Source: Alphaproteobacteria bacterium
GTDB taxonomy: Bacteria > Pseudomonadota > Alphaproteobacteria > JAJFFI01
Direction: 5' to 3'
DNA: 64,000 bases
NCBI GenBank assembly: GCA_030066595.1
Contig: JASJBI010000031.1
Coordinates: 124,001 to 188,000 of the forward strand
Made by a program: the position numbers and the translations under genes. Below the pieces are notes generated by a model. The model saw nothing but the letters and a program-made list of their open reading frames with translations. It made no database searches and was not told where the DNA came from. Of this stretch, positions 36,856 through 47,385 are shown piece after piece; positions within the stretch are counted from its first letter, which is position 1, and the number at the start of each line of letters is the position of its first letter.

Positions 36856-37208
36856 CGCCGGCCCCCGGTTACCCGCTTTGCGCCCTGGCCGAGATCCCCG
36901 ATGGCGGCGGCCGCGGTTTCGTGTTTGGCGGCGGCACGGAACGCCGCGCGATCTTCGTGGTTCGCCGGGGCGACCGCGTCTTCGCCTACGAGAACAGCTG
37001 CCCACATGTGGGCACGCCGCTCGACTGGGTACCGGATCAGTTCCTGGATCGCGACGGGGCCCACATTCTGTGCAGCACCCACGGCGCGCTGTTTCGGATA
37101 GAGGACGGCTATTGTTTGTCGGGCCCCTGTGCGGGGGACCGGCTGAGCCAAGTCGCCGTCGCTGTCCGCGACGGCATGGTGGTCATGCGCGGCGGAACCG
37201 CCTCTTGA
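36852..37208 (+). CDS. Rieske [2Fe-2S] domain protein
   Basis: With the GTG at 36852 (overlapping the EVE stop) the protein has 118 residues. It carries the two Rieske motifs CPHVGTPLD and CSTHGALFR, 33 residues apart. It lacks a catalytic oxygenase domain, so it is likely a soluble ferredoxin-type electron carrier. The upstream ATG at 36816 would overlap EVE by 40 bp and is less likely. The 3' end overlaps a convergent small gene by 26 bp. Confidence 0.92.
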   Translation: MTPAPGYPLCALAEIPDGGGRGFVFGGGTERRAIFVVRRGDRVFAYENSCPHVGTPLDWVPDQFLDRDGAHILCSTHGALFRIEDGYCLSGPCAGDRLSQVAVAVRDGMVVMRGGTAS

Positions 37209-37431
37209 GCCAGCCCCAGCCGCCCGCCCTGCCTCTGACTTCCTGCTCGGCCTGAGCCAGCGAACCGCAGGGCACGTGGCAGTGTCGACACGCATCGGGC
37301 GAGTCGCAGTGGCCGCGCCGCACGGCGACCAGCCGTTCGATGATTGGGCGCACCTGGCGCACCCTCGACTGCTCGAGCGCACGCAGCTCGTCGATGGCCC
37401 GATCGATGCGAGCGATACTGTGCACGCCCAT
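37183..37431 (-). CDS. Small Cys-containing hypothetical protein
   Basis: The 82-residue frame (ATG at 37431, GGAGG eleven bases upstream; GTG at 37473 also possible) has a helical, charged first half. A Cys-rich segment GHCDSPDACRHCHVPCGS may bind a metal. The tail is basic with GWGWLKRRFRRA. Third codon positions are GC-rich, as in real genes here. It overlaps the Rieske gene tail-to-tail by 26 bp. I do not recognise the family, and the gene is only moderately supported. Confidence 0.5.
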   Translation of the reverse strand: MGVHSIARIDRAIDELRALEQSRVRQVRPIIERLVAVRRGHCDSPDACRHCHVPCGSLAQAEQEVRGRAGGWGWLKRRFRRA

Positions 37432-37673
37432 CGCTTGTTTCGCCTCCGAAACAATTAGTTTTCTTTCGCCCACTACCGCTAATTTTCCCCCACCGCGGTT
37501 AAGGTCCGGTTTACGATTTGGCCACCTGCGCGCGGGCGATCCCAGGTGTACGCCATCGGGTACGCTTGTTTCCCTTTGGCTTTTCTTGAATAATCGCGCC
37601 GGGACTGGCCGGATGGCTGCTTGCGCCTAGGAACCGGCGCGTGGCGAAACGGCGTATCGAGGGGAGGAACAGC

Positions 37674-39611
<1,938 letters not shown>

Positions 39612-39657
39612 GCGACCCGGAAAAGTTTATATAAATCCGATACTTCCGTGCGAAAAT

Positions 39658-39694
39658 ATGGGGAAGCTTAACGATTTCTTCCCCATTTTTTTTT
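39658..39694 (+). terminator. Rho-independent terminator of acs
   Basis: A 9-bp perfect stem ATGGGGAAG / CTTCCCCAT with an 11-base loop is followed by nine T bases. It lies 47 bp after the acs stop and is the strongest terminator in the window. Confidence 0.93.
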
Positions 39695-39882
39695 ATCCTA
39701 CCCCGGTGTTTGGCAGGAGGCCCTGTTCCCGCTGAATTGAATTGCTGGCGTATTTGTGCCCGACTATAGTGAGGTTGGGTCTCATTTTCAGCGGTTTTCC
39801 GGGTTTGTCGGCAAGTTTTGCGGAACGCCGACGAGGATCCGGATCCCTTGGGGAGAGGGGCTTCGAACTGGGGAGATCTGAT

Positions 39883-40578
39883 ATGGCGTGCCGCATTCCC
39901 ACTCGACGCTTTGGCGCTCTCGCTGGCGTGGTTATGCTCGGACTGATGTGGCTGTCGCCCGCGCACGGCGCCGGCAGCTATACCTTCAGTGGCCTGCGTT
40001 GGGGCAGTTCGCCCGAGGAAGCGGCCAAGACCCTGCGCGAGAAGGGCTTCAAGATCTCCAAGCCCAAGACCGGGCCGGCGACCGAGTACGCGCGCATGGA
40101 TGCGTGGCTCGATATCCGGGAGGTCGACCGAGGCAAGCGCATGCGCGCGACCGGCAAGTATCTCGGCGAGAAGGTCTTCGTCGATATGGTGTTCGGGTTC
40201 AACAATCAGCTCGAGCGCATCAACGTGCGCACGGCGATGTGGGACCAGACCCAGAAGGGCGGCAAACGGATGACCGAAGTCGCCGATAAGCTGTCCACGC
40301 ATTTCGAGCAGGAATTCGGCATCCCGCGCGACAAGGCGACGCCCTATGGCTTCGTGGACACGGCCGAGTGGGGCAGCGCCGGCGACGGCAGCGGCATGGA
40401 GTTGTTCATCCGCGGCACGGAAGGGTTCATGTTCTACCCGCCGCACAAAACCGTTCTGAACATCAGCTTCTGGAACGACCAGTATGGCAGCGACGCGGCG
40501 GCCATCGCCTCGACCAGCAGCGGCGGTGAAGCCTACCCGGTCAGCCACCAGGTCGATCTGGACGGCAGCAACCGGTAG
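39883..40578 (+). CDS. Secreted protein of unknown function
   Basis: The ATG at 39883 has GGGGAG about eight bases upstream and gives a 231-residue protein with a signal peptide (to about AHG-AGS). The mature part starts YTFSGLRWGSSPEEAAKTLR, a pattern seen in small periplasmic proteins that model a substrate-binding or lipoprotein fold. It ends in a Ser/Gly tail. The earlier in-frame ATG at 39742 would place charged residues before the signal and is rejected. A terminator at 40623 follows. Function unknown. Confidence 0.78.
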   Translation: MACRIPTRRFGALAGVVMLGLMWLSPAHGAGSYTFSGLRWGSSPEEAAKTLREKGFKISKPKTGPATEYARMDAWLDIREVDRGKRMRATGKYLGEKVFVDMVFGFNNQLERINVRTAMWDQTQKGGKRMTEVADKLSTHFEQEFGIPRDKATPYGFVDTAEWGSAGDGSGMELFIRGTEGFMFYPPHKTVLNISFWNDQYGSDAAAIASTSSGGEAYPVSHQVDLDGSNR

Positions 40579-40622
40579 GGAAAGCGGGGCACGCGCCGGC
40601 TGGCCCGGCGGCCATGACAGTC

Positions 40623-40659
40623 AAGGGGAGGTCCCGGCGTGGCCCTCCCCTTTCTCTTT
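40623..40659 (+). terminator. Rho-independent terminator after the secreted-protein gene
   Basis: A 9-bp stem AAGGGGAGG / CCTCCCCTT with a 12-base loop is followed by TCTCTTT. It ends the plus-strand unit before the minus-strand SDHAF4 gene. Confidence 0.8.
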
Positions 40660-40723
40660 GCCCATTGCGCCACGGTGCTCTCGCGGAAAGTGGCCCTTGG
40701 CGACGCAGGCCGGCAGGGTCTTC

Positions 40724-40960
40724 TTAGAAATCGACGCAGCGGCCGTTGATCTCCCAGTCGCCATAGCGCGTCGGGTCGAGCCCGCCCCGGCCGCCGATCT
40801 CTTCCACTTGGGTCGCTGGCGTCTCTGTCTTCTGGTGCCCCGTCGCCGCTGGCGCCGGCGGCTGGGAGGGAGCACCGGCGGGCGGCTCCGAAATCCGTGA
40901 CCGGCGCGGGTCCGGAACGCCCGGCAGCAGGTATTTCCGGCCCTGTGGTCGTGGCGACAT
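40724..40960 (-). CDS. DUF1674 protein, SDHAF4-like succinate dehydrogenase assembly factor
   Basis: The 78-residue protein ends in the diagnostic motif EIGGRGGLDPTRYGDWEING followed by RCVDF, as in mitochondrial SDHAF4 and bacterial DUF1674 proteins, which help flavinylated SdhA assemble. The N-terminal half is low-complexity Pro/Ala. The ATG at 40960 has GGAGG five bases upstream; a GTG at 40972 is an alternative. No sdh genes are nearby. It is divergent from htpX. Confidence 0.88.
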   Translation of the reverse strand: MSPRPQGRKYLLPGVPDPRRSRISEPPAGAPSQPPAPAATGHQKTETPATQVEEIGGRGGLDPTRYGDWEINGRCVDF

Positions 40961-41108
40961 GCTGGCCTCCACCTCACGGTTGCGCGCGCGTCGAACCGGT
41001 CTTGAAGCCCGGCCAACCTCCCCTACCTAACTAGGCGGCACGGTCCCATCCGGCAACCCTGCAACGGTGAGCCGGCGGCCGGTCCGCGATGAGGAGCGTA
41101 CGACGGCC

Positions 41109-42023
41109 ATGAACTATCTGCGCACAGGCATGTTGCTTGCGGGGCTGACCGCCCTGTTTCTCAGCGTAGGCTACATGCTTGGCGGCGAAGGCGGCATGCT
41201 GATCGCACTGGCGATCGCGCTGGGCATGAATGCCTTCGCCTATTGGAATTCCGACAAGATGGTCCTGCGCATGCATGGGGCGCGGGAGGTCGATTCCGCC
41301 ACCGCGCCCGAGCTGCACGGCATCGTCGCCGACCTGGCGCGCAGGGCCGACCTGCCGATGCCGCGGGTCTACCTCATGGAAAACGATCAGCCCAACGCCT
41401 TCGCCACGGGGCGGAACCCGGAGAACGCCGCCGTCGCGGCGACCACCGGGTTGCTACGCCGCCTGTCCCGTGAGGAAGTGGCGGGCGTGATGGCGCACGA
41501 GCTCGCCCATGTGCGCAATCGCGATACCTTGATCATGACCATCACCGCGACCATCGCCGGCGCCATCGGCATGCTGGCCAACTTCGCCCTGTTCTTCGGC
41601 GGCAACCGAAACAACCCGCTGGGGATTATCGGCACAATCCTGATCATGATCCTGGCGCCGCTGGCCGCCGGCCTCGTGCAGATGGCGATCTCACGCGCGC
41701 GGGAATACGAGGCGGACCGCATCGGCGCGGAGATCTGCGGCCAGCCGCAGTGGCTGGCCTCGGCGCTGGCCAAGATCGACCAAGCAGCCCAGGCGATCGA
41801 CAACCCGGCTGCCGAGGACAATCCGGCAACGGCCCATATGTTCATCATCAACCCGCTGCATGCACACAAGGTGGACAACCTGTTCTCCACCCATCCCAAC
41901 ACCGGCAACCGGATTGCCCGTTTGCGCGCCATGGCGGCGGACAGACCCGAATCCACCGGGCCTTGGGCCGCCGACGCCAAGCCAAGCGGATCGGAGCGCG
42001 CCGGCGGCCCCTGGGGAGGATAG
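41109..42023 (+). CDS. htpX: Zinc metalloprotease HtpX
   Basis: The 304-residue membrane protease has two N-terminal helices, the catalytic HELAH at residues 130-134, two further helices, and the third zinc ligand in [15 protein letters not shown]. It ends with HTG-type segments ([14 protein letters not shown]) and a Gly/Pro tail. HtpX cleaves misfolded inner-membrane proteins and overlaps functionally with FtsH. The ATG at 41109 gives the usual N terminus [13 protein letters not shown]; the earlier start at 41067 is not needed. No sigma32-like promoter was seen. Confidence 0.95.
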   Translation: MNYLRTGMLLAGLTALFLSVGYMLGGEGGMLIALAIALGMNAFAYWNSDKMVLRMHGAREVDSATAPELHGIVADLARRADLPMPRVYLMENDQPNAFATGRNPENAAVAATTGLLRRLSREEVAGVMAHELAHVRNRDTLIMTITATIAGAIGMLANFALFFGGNRNNPLGIIGTILIMILAPLAAGLVQMAISRAREYEADRIGAEICGQPQWLASALAKIDQAAQAIDNPAAEDNPATAHMFIINPLHAHKVDNLFSTHPNTGNRIARLRAMAADRPESTGPWAADAKPSGSERAGGPWGG

Positions 42024-42070
42024 CGGCCGGGCGGCTTGCATTTGCCAACTCGGCAGCGTAAGCAGCTCGC

Positions 42071-43429
42071 ATGAGCCGGCCGTCGATCAGCCCTGCACCA
42101 TCTGGCGACGCAGATCCGCCTCCGACCGCAGAGCTGCCCAGCGACGCGGGGCTGCCGGCCCGTACCGCGGCGCTGGAGATCCTCCAGGACGTGCTGCGGA
42201 GGGACCGCTCCGCGGACGATGCGATCGACGCGCACGAGACGCTAAGCTCGATGGAGCTGCGAGATCGCAGCTTTGTGCGACTCCTGCTGCTCACCACGCT
42301 GCGACGGCTGGGTCAGCTCGATGCCCTGATCGCCCACTGCCTCGACCGGCCCCTGCCCGCGCGGGCGGCCACGGTGCACGACATCCTCCGCCTCGGCACG
42401 TGCCAGACGGTCTTCCTTGGCGTCGCGGCGCACGCGGCCGTGGATCAGATGGTGACCCTCACCGAACAGGCGGGTCATGCCCGGCTCAAGGGTTTGGTCA
42501 ATGCGGTGTTGCGGCGGATCGCCCGGGAAGGAACGGAGCTTGCGGCCGCGCAGGATGCGCCCCGCCTGAACACGCCGGACTGGCTCTGGCGGGTCTGGTC
42601 CGAAACCTATGGCGCTGATCTGTGCCAGGCCCTGGCCGCCGCTCATCTCGAAGAAGCGCCCCTGGATCTGACGGTGCGCAAGGATCCCGATGTCTGGGCG
42701 GAACATCTGTCCGCGACGCTTCTACCCACGGGGAGCCTGCGCCGTCGCCGGGCCGGCTTGGTCACGGCCTTGGCAGGCTATGACGAGGGTGCCTGGTGGG
42801 TGCAGGATGCGGCCGCGGCCCTGCCGGCGCGGTTGTTCGGGGACGTGGCCGGTGGGACCGTCATCGACCTGTGCGCCGCGCCGGGCGGCAAGACGGCGCA
42901 GCTTGCCGCGGCGGGCGCCCATGTGATTGCGGTGGACCGGTCGGCTGCACGGCTGCGCCGGCTGGACGAAAACCTGACCCGGCTTGGACTCGCGGCCGAA
43001 CGGGTCTGCGCCGACGCCGCATTCTGGCGCCCGCCCGCCCCTGCGCCGTTCGTCCTGTTGGACGCGCCGTGCACGGCCACTGGCACGATTCGCCGCCACC
43101 CAGAGATCCAGCATCGGAGGACCCCAGCCGACACAGCGCGGATGGCGGCACTGCAGAGCCGTCTGCTCGTGGCGGCCGTCGAAATGACTGCGCCGGGCGG
43201 CCTGTTGGTCTTCGCAACTTGTTCGCTACAGCCGGAAGAGGGACCGGAGCAAATCACGGCGCTGTTGGCTGCTGGCGCACCTGTCGTGCGGGAGCCGATC
43301 CGGCCCGAGGAGGTCGGCGGACTCGGCCAGATCGTCACGCCCGAAGGGGATCTGCGCACCCTGCCCTGCCATCTGTCCGCGCAAGGCGGCCTGGACGGGT
43401 TCTACGCGGCTCGGCTGCGTCGCCGCTGA
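42071..43429 (+). CDS. rsmB: 16S rRNA (cytosine-C5)-methyltransferase RsmB-like
   Basis: The 452-residue protein has an N-terminal NusB-like RNA-binding domain (PARTAALEILQDVLRRDRSA onward). The C-terminal NOL1/NOP2/Sun methyltransferase domain has the SAM site VIDLCAAPGGKTAQLA and both conserved cysteines in DAPCTATGTIRRHP and FATCSLQPEEGPE. It should methylate C967 of 16S rRNA or its equivalent. It follows htpX by 47 bp, an arrangement common in alphaproteobacteria. It converges with the SGNH hydrolase gene. Confidence 0.94.
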   Translation: MSRPSISPAPSGDADPPPTAELPSDAGLPARTAALEILQDVLRRDRSADDAIDAHETLSSMELRDRSFVRLLLLTTLRRLGQLDALIAHCLDRPLPARAATVHDILRLGTCQTVFLGVAAHAAVDQMVTLTEQAGHARLKGLVNAVLRRIAREGTELAAAQDAPRLNTPDWLWRVWSETYGADLCQALAAAHLEEAPLDLTVRKDPDVWAEHLSATLLPTGSLRRRRAGLVTALAGYDEGAWWVQDAAAALPARLFGDVAGGTVIDLCAAPGGKTAQLAAAGAHVIAVDRSAARLRRLDENLTRLGLAAERVCADAAFWRPPAPAPFVLLDAPCTATGTIRRHPEIQHRRTPADTARMAALQSRLLVAAVEMTAPGGLLVFATCSLQPEEGPEQITALLAAGAPVVREPIRPEEVGGLGQIVTPEGDLRTLPCHLSAQGGLDGFYAARLRRR

Positions 43430-43447
43430 CCCGCGAAACCTGAACGG

Positions 43448-44545
43448 TCAGGGAACCAGTTGGTTCTGCCGGAGCACCTGCGCGACCAATCCGGCCACCA
43501 GGCGATTCATGCCCGGACCAAAATGTCCGTCCTTGGGGACCCGACGATCTGCCTCCGCAAGCGCCTGGGCCGGCTCGGACACCGCTGTGCGCCAGCGCGC
43601 CCCATCGACATAGAGGAGTCCTTGCGCAGATCCACCGTCCGCAAGCGATCCGACAACCGCCCGATAGCTGTCCTCCGGGTCCACCAGAACAAAGGTAAAG
43701 CCGTGGGCGCGGGCCAGCTCCAGATAGCGGGCCAGCTCGAACCGCAACATCGCCTGACGGTCAAAGGAAGGGTCTGCCGCCGCCGTTTCCCCGGAGATCC
43801 GGCCACGCAGACGATCGACCAAACTGCGCAGGATGAGAACCGGGCGGCTGATCACGAAGTAGCTCCAGCTGTCGAAACCCGCGGTGAGATAACCGCCCGG
43901 GTAGACTCCGCTCGCGGCCATCTCGTCGACATAGCCTGGCGCGGGCTCCACGAGCTCGATAGCGCCCGCGTCCTCGTTCCACCAGAAACACGGCTTGAGA
44001 CGGTCGGTCGGGCGCGCCCGCCCGGTGCATATGGATCGCTTCCACAGGCCGATCGTGAGATAGACGACGATGCGGGGCCGGCGGGGTAGCAAATGGCGTT
44101 CAAACAGCAGCAAGGCTTGGGCCGAGCCATAGGCCGGCACCGCTCCATTGATCACGGGGCGATTCAGCGCCGTCGACAAGTAAGCGGGATAGCTCTCTTC
44201 GTAGTCGAGCCCGTAACCGAAGGTCCAGGAATCACCGATCGTGGCGACCGCTTGGTCCGCCGCGGCGGCATCGGCCGTGGAATCGCGAAAACCATCCCGA
44301 TTGATCTCGATTCGGGACTCGAAGTAGGTCTCGCCGCTGACCCGGTTCCGACCCGCCAGACAGGACTGCGCACCGGGTTTGAGACGCCAGCCCAGGACCG
44401 AATCAAGCTGCCCGTAGCTGCCGCAGTACTCGTACAGGAAGGTTAGCTTCCGCACCGCGTAGTAGCCCGTGAGCAACAGGATCGGCGTGGCGGCGACGAT
44501 GATCAGGAGCAGGCCCCAGAAAATCGTCCGCTTGGCCCGGCTCAT
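43448..44545 (-). CDS. Membrane-anchored SGNH/GDSL hydrolase-like protein
   Basis: The 365-residue protein starts with a membrane helix (FWGLLLIIVAATPILLLTGY). The SGNH block I reads IGDSWTFGYGLDYEESYPAYL (Ser nucleophile, Gly), and a C-terminal KDGHFGPGMNRLV carries the Asp-x-x-His-like catalytic end. It would be an O-acyl esterase or transferase acting outside the membrane. The ATG at 44545 is favoured; the upstream extension has no support. It is divergent from the SxtJ/carbamoyltransferase genes, matching their known linkage to GDSL proteins. Confidence 0.85.
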   Translation of the reverse strand: MSRAKRTIFWGLLLIIVAATPILLLTGYYAVRKLTFLYEYCGSYGQLDSVLGWRLKPGAQSCLAGRNRVSGETYFESRIEINRDGFRDSTADAAAADQAVATIGDSWTFGYGLDYEESYPAYLSTALNRPVINGAVPAYGSAQALLLFERHLLPRRPRIVVYLTIGLWKRSICTGRARPTDRLKPCFWWNEDAGAIELVEPAPGYVDEMAASGVYPGGYLTAGFDSWSYFVISRPVLILRSLVDRLRGRISGETAAADPSFDRQAMLRFELARYLELARAHGFTFVLVDPEDSYRAVVGSLADGGSAQGLLYVDGARWRTAVSEPAQALAEADRRVPKDGHFGPGMNRLVAGLVAQVLRQNQLVP

Positions 44546-44782
44546 GACTTGGGGCACCTTGGCGAGACGCCGCAGACTTCCATGATGTATCCCCTTGGTA
44601 GCAGAATCCTGCGCACCGGCGGGCCCGACGGGTCCGGTGCGCAAAACCCCCGGCTAGCCTCAGTTACGCCGCGAGCCAAGGGCCGCAGATCGGCCACATC
44701 CGATGGGCCATGTTCAACCATTGCGAAAGGTCGCCTTTTTTTTGCCTGTTGAATAGGTTATATGCCGGAGGCGGAGCGAGAC

Positions 44783-45217
44783 ATGAGCGATCGTAGCGCG
44801 ACTCACGAGGTCTTACAGCGCGATCACGAGGTCAAGACCTCGTCGGATCGCGCCTTTGGCATTGTCTTCGCGGTGGTGTTCGGCCTGATCGGGCTTTGGC
44901 CGCTGATCGGCGAAGGGGGCGTCCGCCTCTGGGCCCTGATCATTGCCGCCGCCTTCGCCATTGCGGCCTTCGCGATGCCACGATTGCTGGCACCGCTCAA
45001 TCGCCAGTGGACGCGGTTGGGTCTGGTGCTGCACAAGATCGTCAACCCTATTGTCATGGGATTTCTGTTTTATGTGGTCGTCACCCCGATCGGCCTCCTG
45101 ATGCGTGTTCTGGGCAAGAACCCGCTGAAGCTGGAATTCGATCGGGCGGCACGCAGTTACTGGGTCGAACGCCGGCCTCCCGGACCGGCGCCCGAGACCA
45201 TGAAGAACCAGTTCTGA
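44783..45217 (+). CDS. SxtJ family membrane protein
   Basis: The 144-residue protein has three or four hydrophobic segments (FGIVFAVVFGLIGLWPLIGE, then LWALIIAAAFAIAAFAM, then IVMGFLFYVVVTPIGLLMRV). The C-terminal signature FDRAARSYWVERRPPG is typical of SxtJ proteins. The ATG at 44783 has GGAG close upstream. It is the first gene of a unit with the DUF5989 and carbamoyltransferase genes. Its role is unknown, but this family accompanies carbamoyltransferases of the SxtI type. Confidence 0.9.
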   Translation: MSDRSATHEVLQRDHEVKTSSDRAFGIVFAVVFGLIGLWPLIGEGGVRLWALIIAAAFAIAAFAMPRLLAPLNRQWTRLGLVLHKIVNPIVMGFLFYVVVTPIGLLMRVLGKNPLKLEFDRAARSYWVERRPPGPAPETMKNQF

Positions 45218-45239
45218 GAGAGGAGCGAGAGAAGGAAAC

Positions 45240-45392
45240 ATGGGCAGTTTCGTTAGAGAGCTTTGGATGTTCATGCGGGTGCGCAAGAAATTCTGGCTGT
45301 TGCCCATACTGGTCATGATGGCCTTGTTTGGCGGGCTGGTGATCCTCACGCAGGGTAGTGCGGTCGCGCCGTTCATCTACACGATCTTCTAG
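45240..45392 (+). CDS. DUF5989 small membrane protein (SxtK-like)
   Basis: This 50-residue gene lies between the SxtJ and carbamoyltransferase genes. The product starts MGSFVRELWMFMRVRKKFWL, has one membrane helix (LPILVMMALFGGLVILTQGS) and ends APFIYTIF. That is a near-textbook DUF5989 protein. It is positioned and sized like SxtK in saxitoxin clusters. It may help dock the carbamoyltransferase at the membrane, but no activity is known. Confidence 0.92.
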   Translation: MGSFVRELWMFMRVRKKFWLLPILVMMALFGGLVILTQGSAVAPFIYTIF

Positions 45393-45400
45393 TCTGTCGC

Positions 45401-47236
45401 GTGCGCATACTCGGCATCTCCGCCTTCTATCACGACAGCGCAGCCGCCCTGGTCGAGGATGGCCGCATCGTCGCAGCGGCGCAGGAGGAACGCTTCACGC
45501 GCAAGAAGCATGATTCCTCCTTTCCCCGGCGTGCGATCGAGTACTGCCTCGAGGAGGCCGGCACCGGACTGAGCGACGTCGACTATGTCGCCTTCTATGA
45601 CAAGCCCTTCCTCAAATTCGAGCGGTTGCTGGAGACCTACGTGGCCTTTGCGCCGAAGGGGTTTCGCTCCTTCAGCATGGCTATACCCTTGTGGCTGCGC
45701 GAAAAGCTGTTCCAAAAAGGTCTGTTGAGCCGCGAGCTCAAAACCCATGCGCCAGACTTTGACTGGGAACAGAGGCTGCTGTTCGCCGAACATCATCAGA
45801 GCCATGCGGCCAGCGCCTTCTTCCCCTCGCCCTTCGAGGACGCCGTTGTGCTGACCATGGACGGGGTCGGCGAGTGGGCCACCACGTCGGTGGGCCACGG
45901 CCGGGGCAATCAGCTGGAAATGGTGCGGGAGATCCACTTCCCACACTCGCTTGGCCTGCTCTACTCCGCATTCACCTACTACACCGGCTTCAAGGTCAAT
46001 TCCGGCGAATACAAGGTCATGGGTCTCGCACCCTATGGCGAGCCCAAATACGCGCAGACGATTCTGGACCATCTGATCGACCTGAAAGACGACGGCTCGT
46101 ATCGCCTCGACCTCTCATATTTCGACTACTGCACCGGCCTGCGCATGACCAACGACCGGTTCCATGCGCTGTTCGGCGGACCGCCGCGCAACCCGCAGGA
46201 TCTGGTCACCCAGCGCGAAATGGACCTCGCCGCCTCCGTCCAGGCGGTCATCGAGGAGGCCGTGCTGCGGCTGACCCGGTCGCTCGCCGCGGAAAACGGC
46301 AGCCGCAATCTGTGCCTTGCGGGAGGTGTCGCGCTCAACTGCGTGGCAAACGGCAAGGTGCTGCGGGACGGACGGTTCGAGCACATCTGGGTTCAGCCCG
46401 CGGCCGGCGATGCGGGCGGCGCGCTGGGCGCGGCACTGACCGGGTATCACCTCTTCCAGGGGCAACCACGACATGTGAACGGCGGCCTCGACAACATGTC
46501 CGGCTCTTATCTGGGGCCAGCATTCGAGCAAGCCGAGATTGAGCGCCGGCTCGGTGCGACCGGCGCCGTATTCGAGACCCTCGATGACCAGACCCTGATC
46601 GCCAGGACCGCGAGCGCACTGGCGGATGGCAAGGCGGTCGGCTGGTTCCAGGGCCGCATGGAATTCGGGCCCCGGGCGCTGGGCGGCCGCTCTATCCTGG
46701 GCGACGCCCGCTCGCCCACCATGCAGTCGGTCTTGAACCTGAAGGTCAAGTATCGGGAATCCTTCCGTCCGTTCGCGCCGGCCGTGCTGCGGGAAGACGT
46801 GGCCGACTGGTTCGAGCTCGACGGCGACAGCCCCTACATGTTGCTGGTGGCGGATGTGGCCGAACCGCATCGCCGCAAGATGACGGCGGAAGAGCAGGCG
46901 CTGTTCGGCATCGAGAAGCTGCACGTGCCGCGCTCGGACATCCCGGCCGTCACCCATGTCGACTACTCGGCCCGTATTCAGACCGTGCATGGGGAGACCA
47001 ATCCCCGCTTCCACGCACTCTTGTCTGCGTTCAAGGCCCAGACCGGTTGCCCGGTCCTGGTCAACACCAGCTTCAACGTCCGCGGTGAGCCCATCGTTTG
47101 CACGCCGGAAGACGCCTTCCGCTGCTTCATGGGCACCGAGATCGAGTGCCTGGCCGTCGGCAACGCCTTCCTGGATAAGGACCGTCAGGACCCGGAACTC
47201 AAGCAGGACTACAAGGACAAGTTCGAACTGGATTGA
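45401..47236 (+). CDS. Carbamoyltransferase, NodU/CmcH/SxtI family
   Basis: The 611-residue enzyme has the N-terminal domain start ILGISAFYHDSAAALVEDG and the HHQSHAASAFFPSPF block, whose His residues bind carbamoyl-phosphate-derived adenylate metal. It also has MDGVGEWATTSVGHG, and the C-terminal half starts near GRMEFGPRALGGRSILGDAR with NTSFNVRGEPIVCTPEDA. It transfers a carbamoyl group from carbamoyl phosphate to a hydroxyl. The start is GTG at 45401. It lies 8 bp after the DUF5989 gene. The acceptor is not known; in this setting an envelope or exopolysaccharide sugar is likely. Confidence 0.95.
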   Translation: MRILGISAFYHDSAAALVEDGRIVAAAQEERFTRKKHDSSFPRRAIEYCLEEAGTGLSDVDYVAFYDKPFLKFERLLETYVAFAPKGFRSFSMAIPLWLREKLFQKGLLSRELKTHAPDFDWEQRLLFAEHHQSHAASAFFPSPFEDAVVLTMDGVGEWATTSVGHGRGNQLEMVREIHFPHSLGLLYSAFTYYTGFKVNSGEYKVMGLAPYGEPKYAQTILDHLIDLKDDGSYRLDLSYFDYCTGLRMTNDRFHALFGGPPRNPQDLVTQREMDLAASVQAVIEEAVLRLTRSLAAENGSRNLCLAGGVALNCVANGKVLRDGRFEHIWVQPAAGDAGGALGAALTGYHLFQGQPRHVNGGLDNMSGSYLGPAFEQAEIERRLGATGAVFETLDDQTLIARTASALADGKAVGWFQGRMEFGPRALGGRSILGDARSPTMQSVLNLKVKYRESFRPFAPAVLREDVADWFELDGDSPYMLLVADVAEPHRRKMTAEEQALFGIEKLHVPRSDIPAVTHVDYSARIQTVHGETNPRFHALLSAFKAQTGCPVLVNTSFNVRGEPIVCTPEDAFRCFMGTEIECLAVGNAFLDKDRQDPELKQDYKDKFELD

Positions 47237-47385
47237 GCCTGCGCCGGGCCGCGCGCCTGCTTTGGACCTTCTTTACCTTTCCAGCCGAAAAATGGACGCT
47301 TCGCCGGCAATGCAGAGCCGCGAATCAGCATGGGCTGACGGATCAGATGGTGGCGCCGGCGCGATTGTTGAGAGGTGATGCCGTC

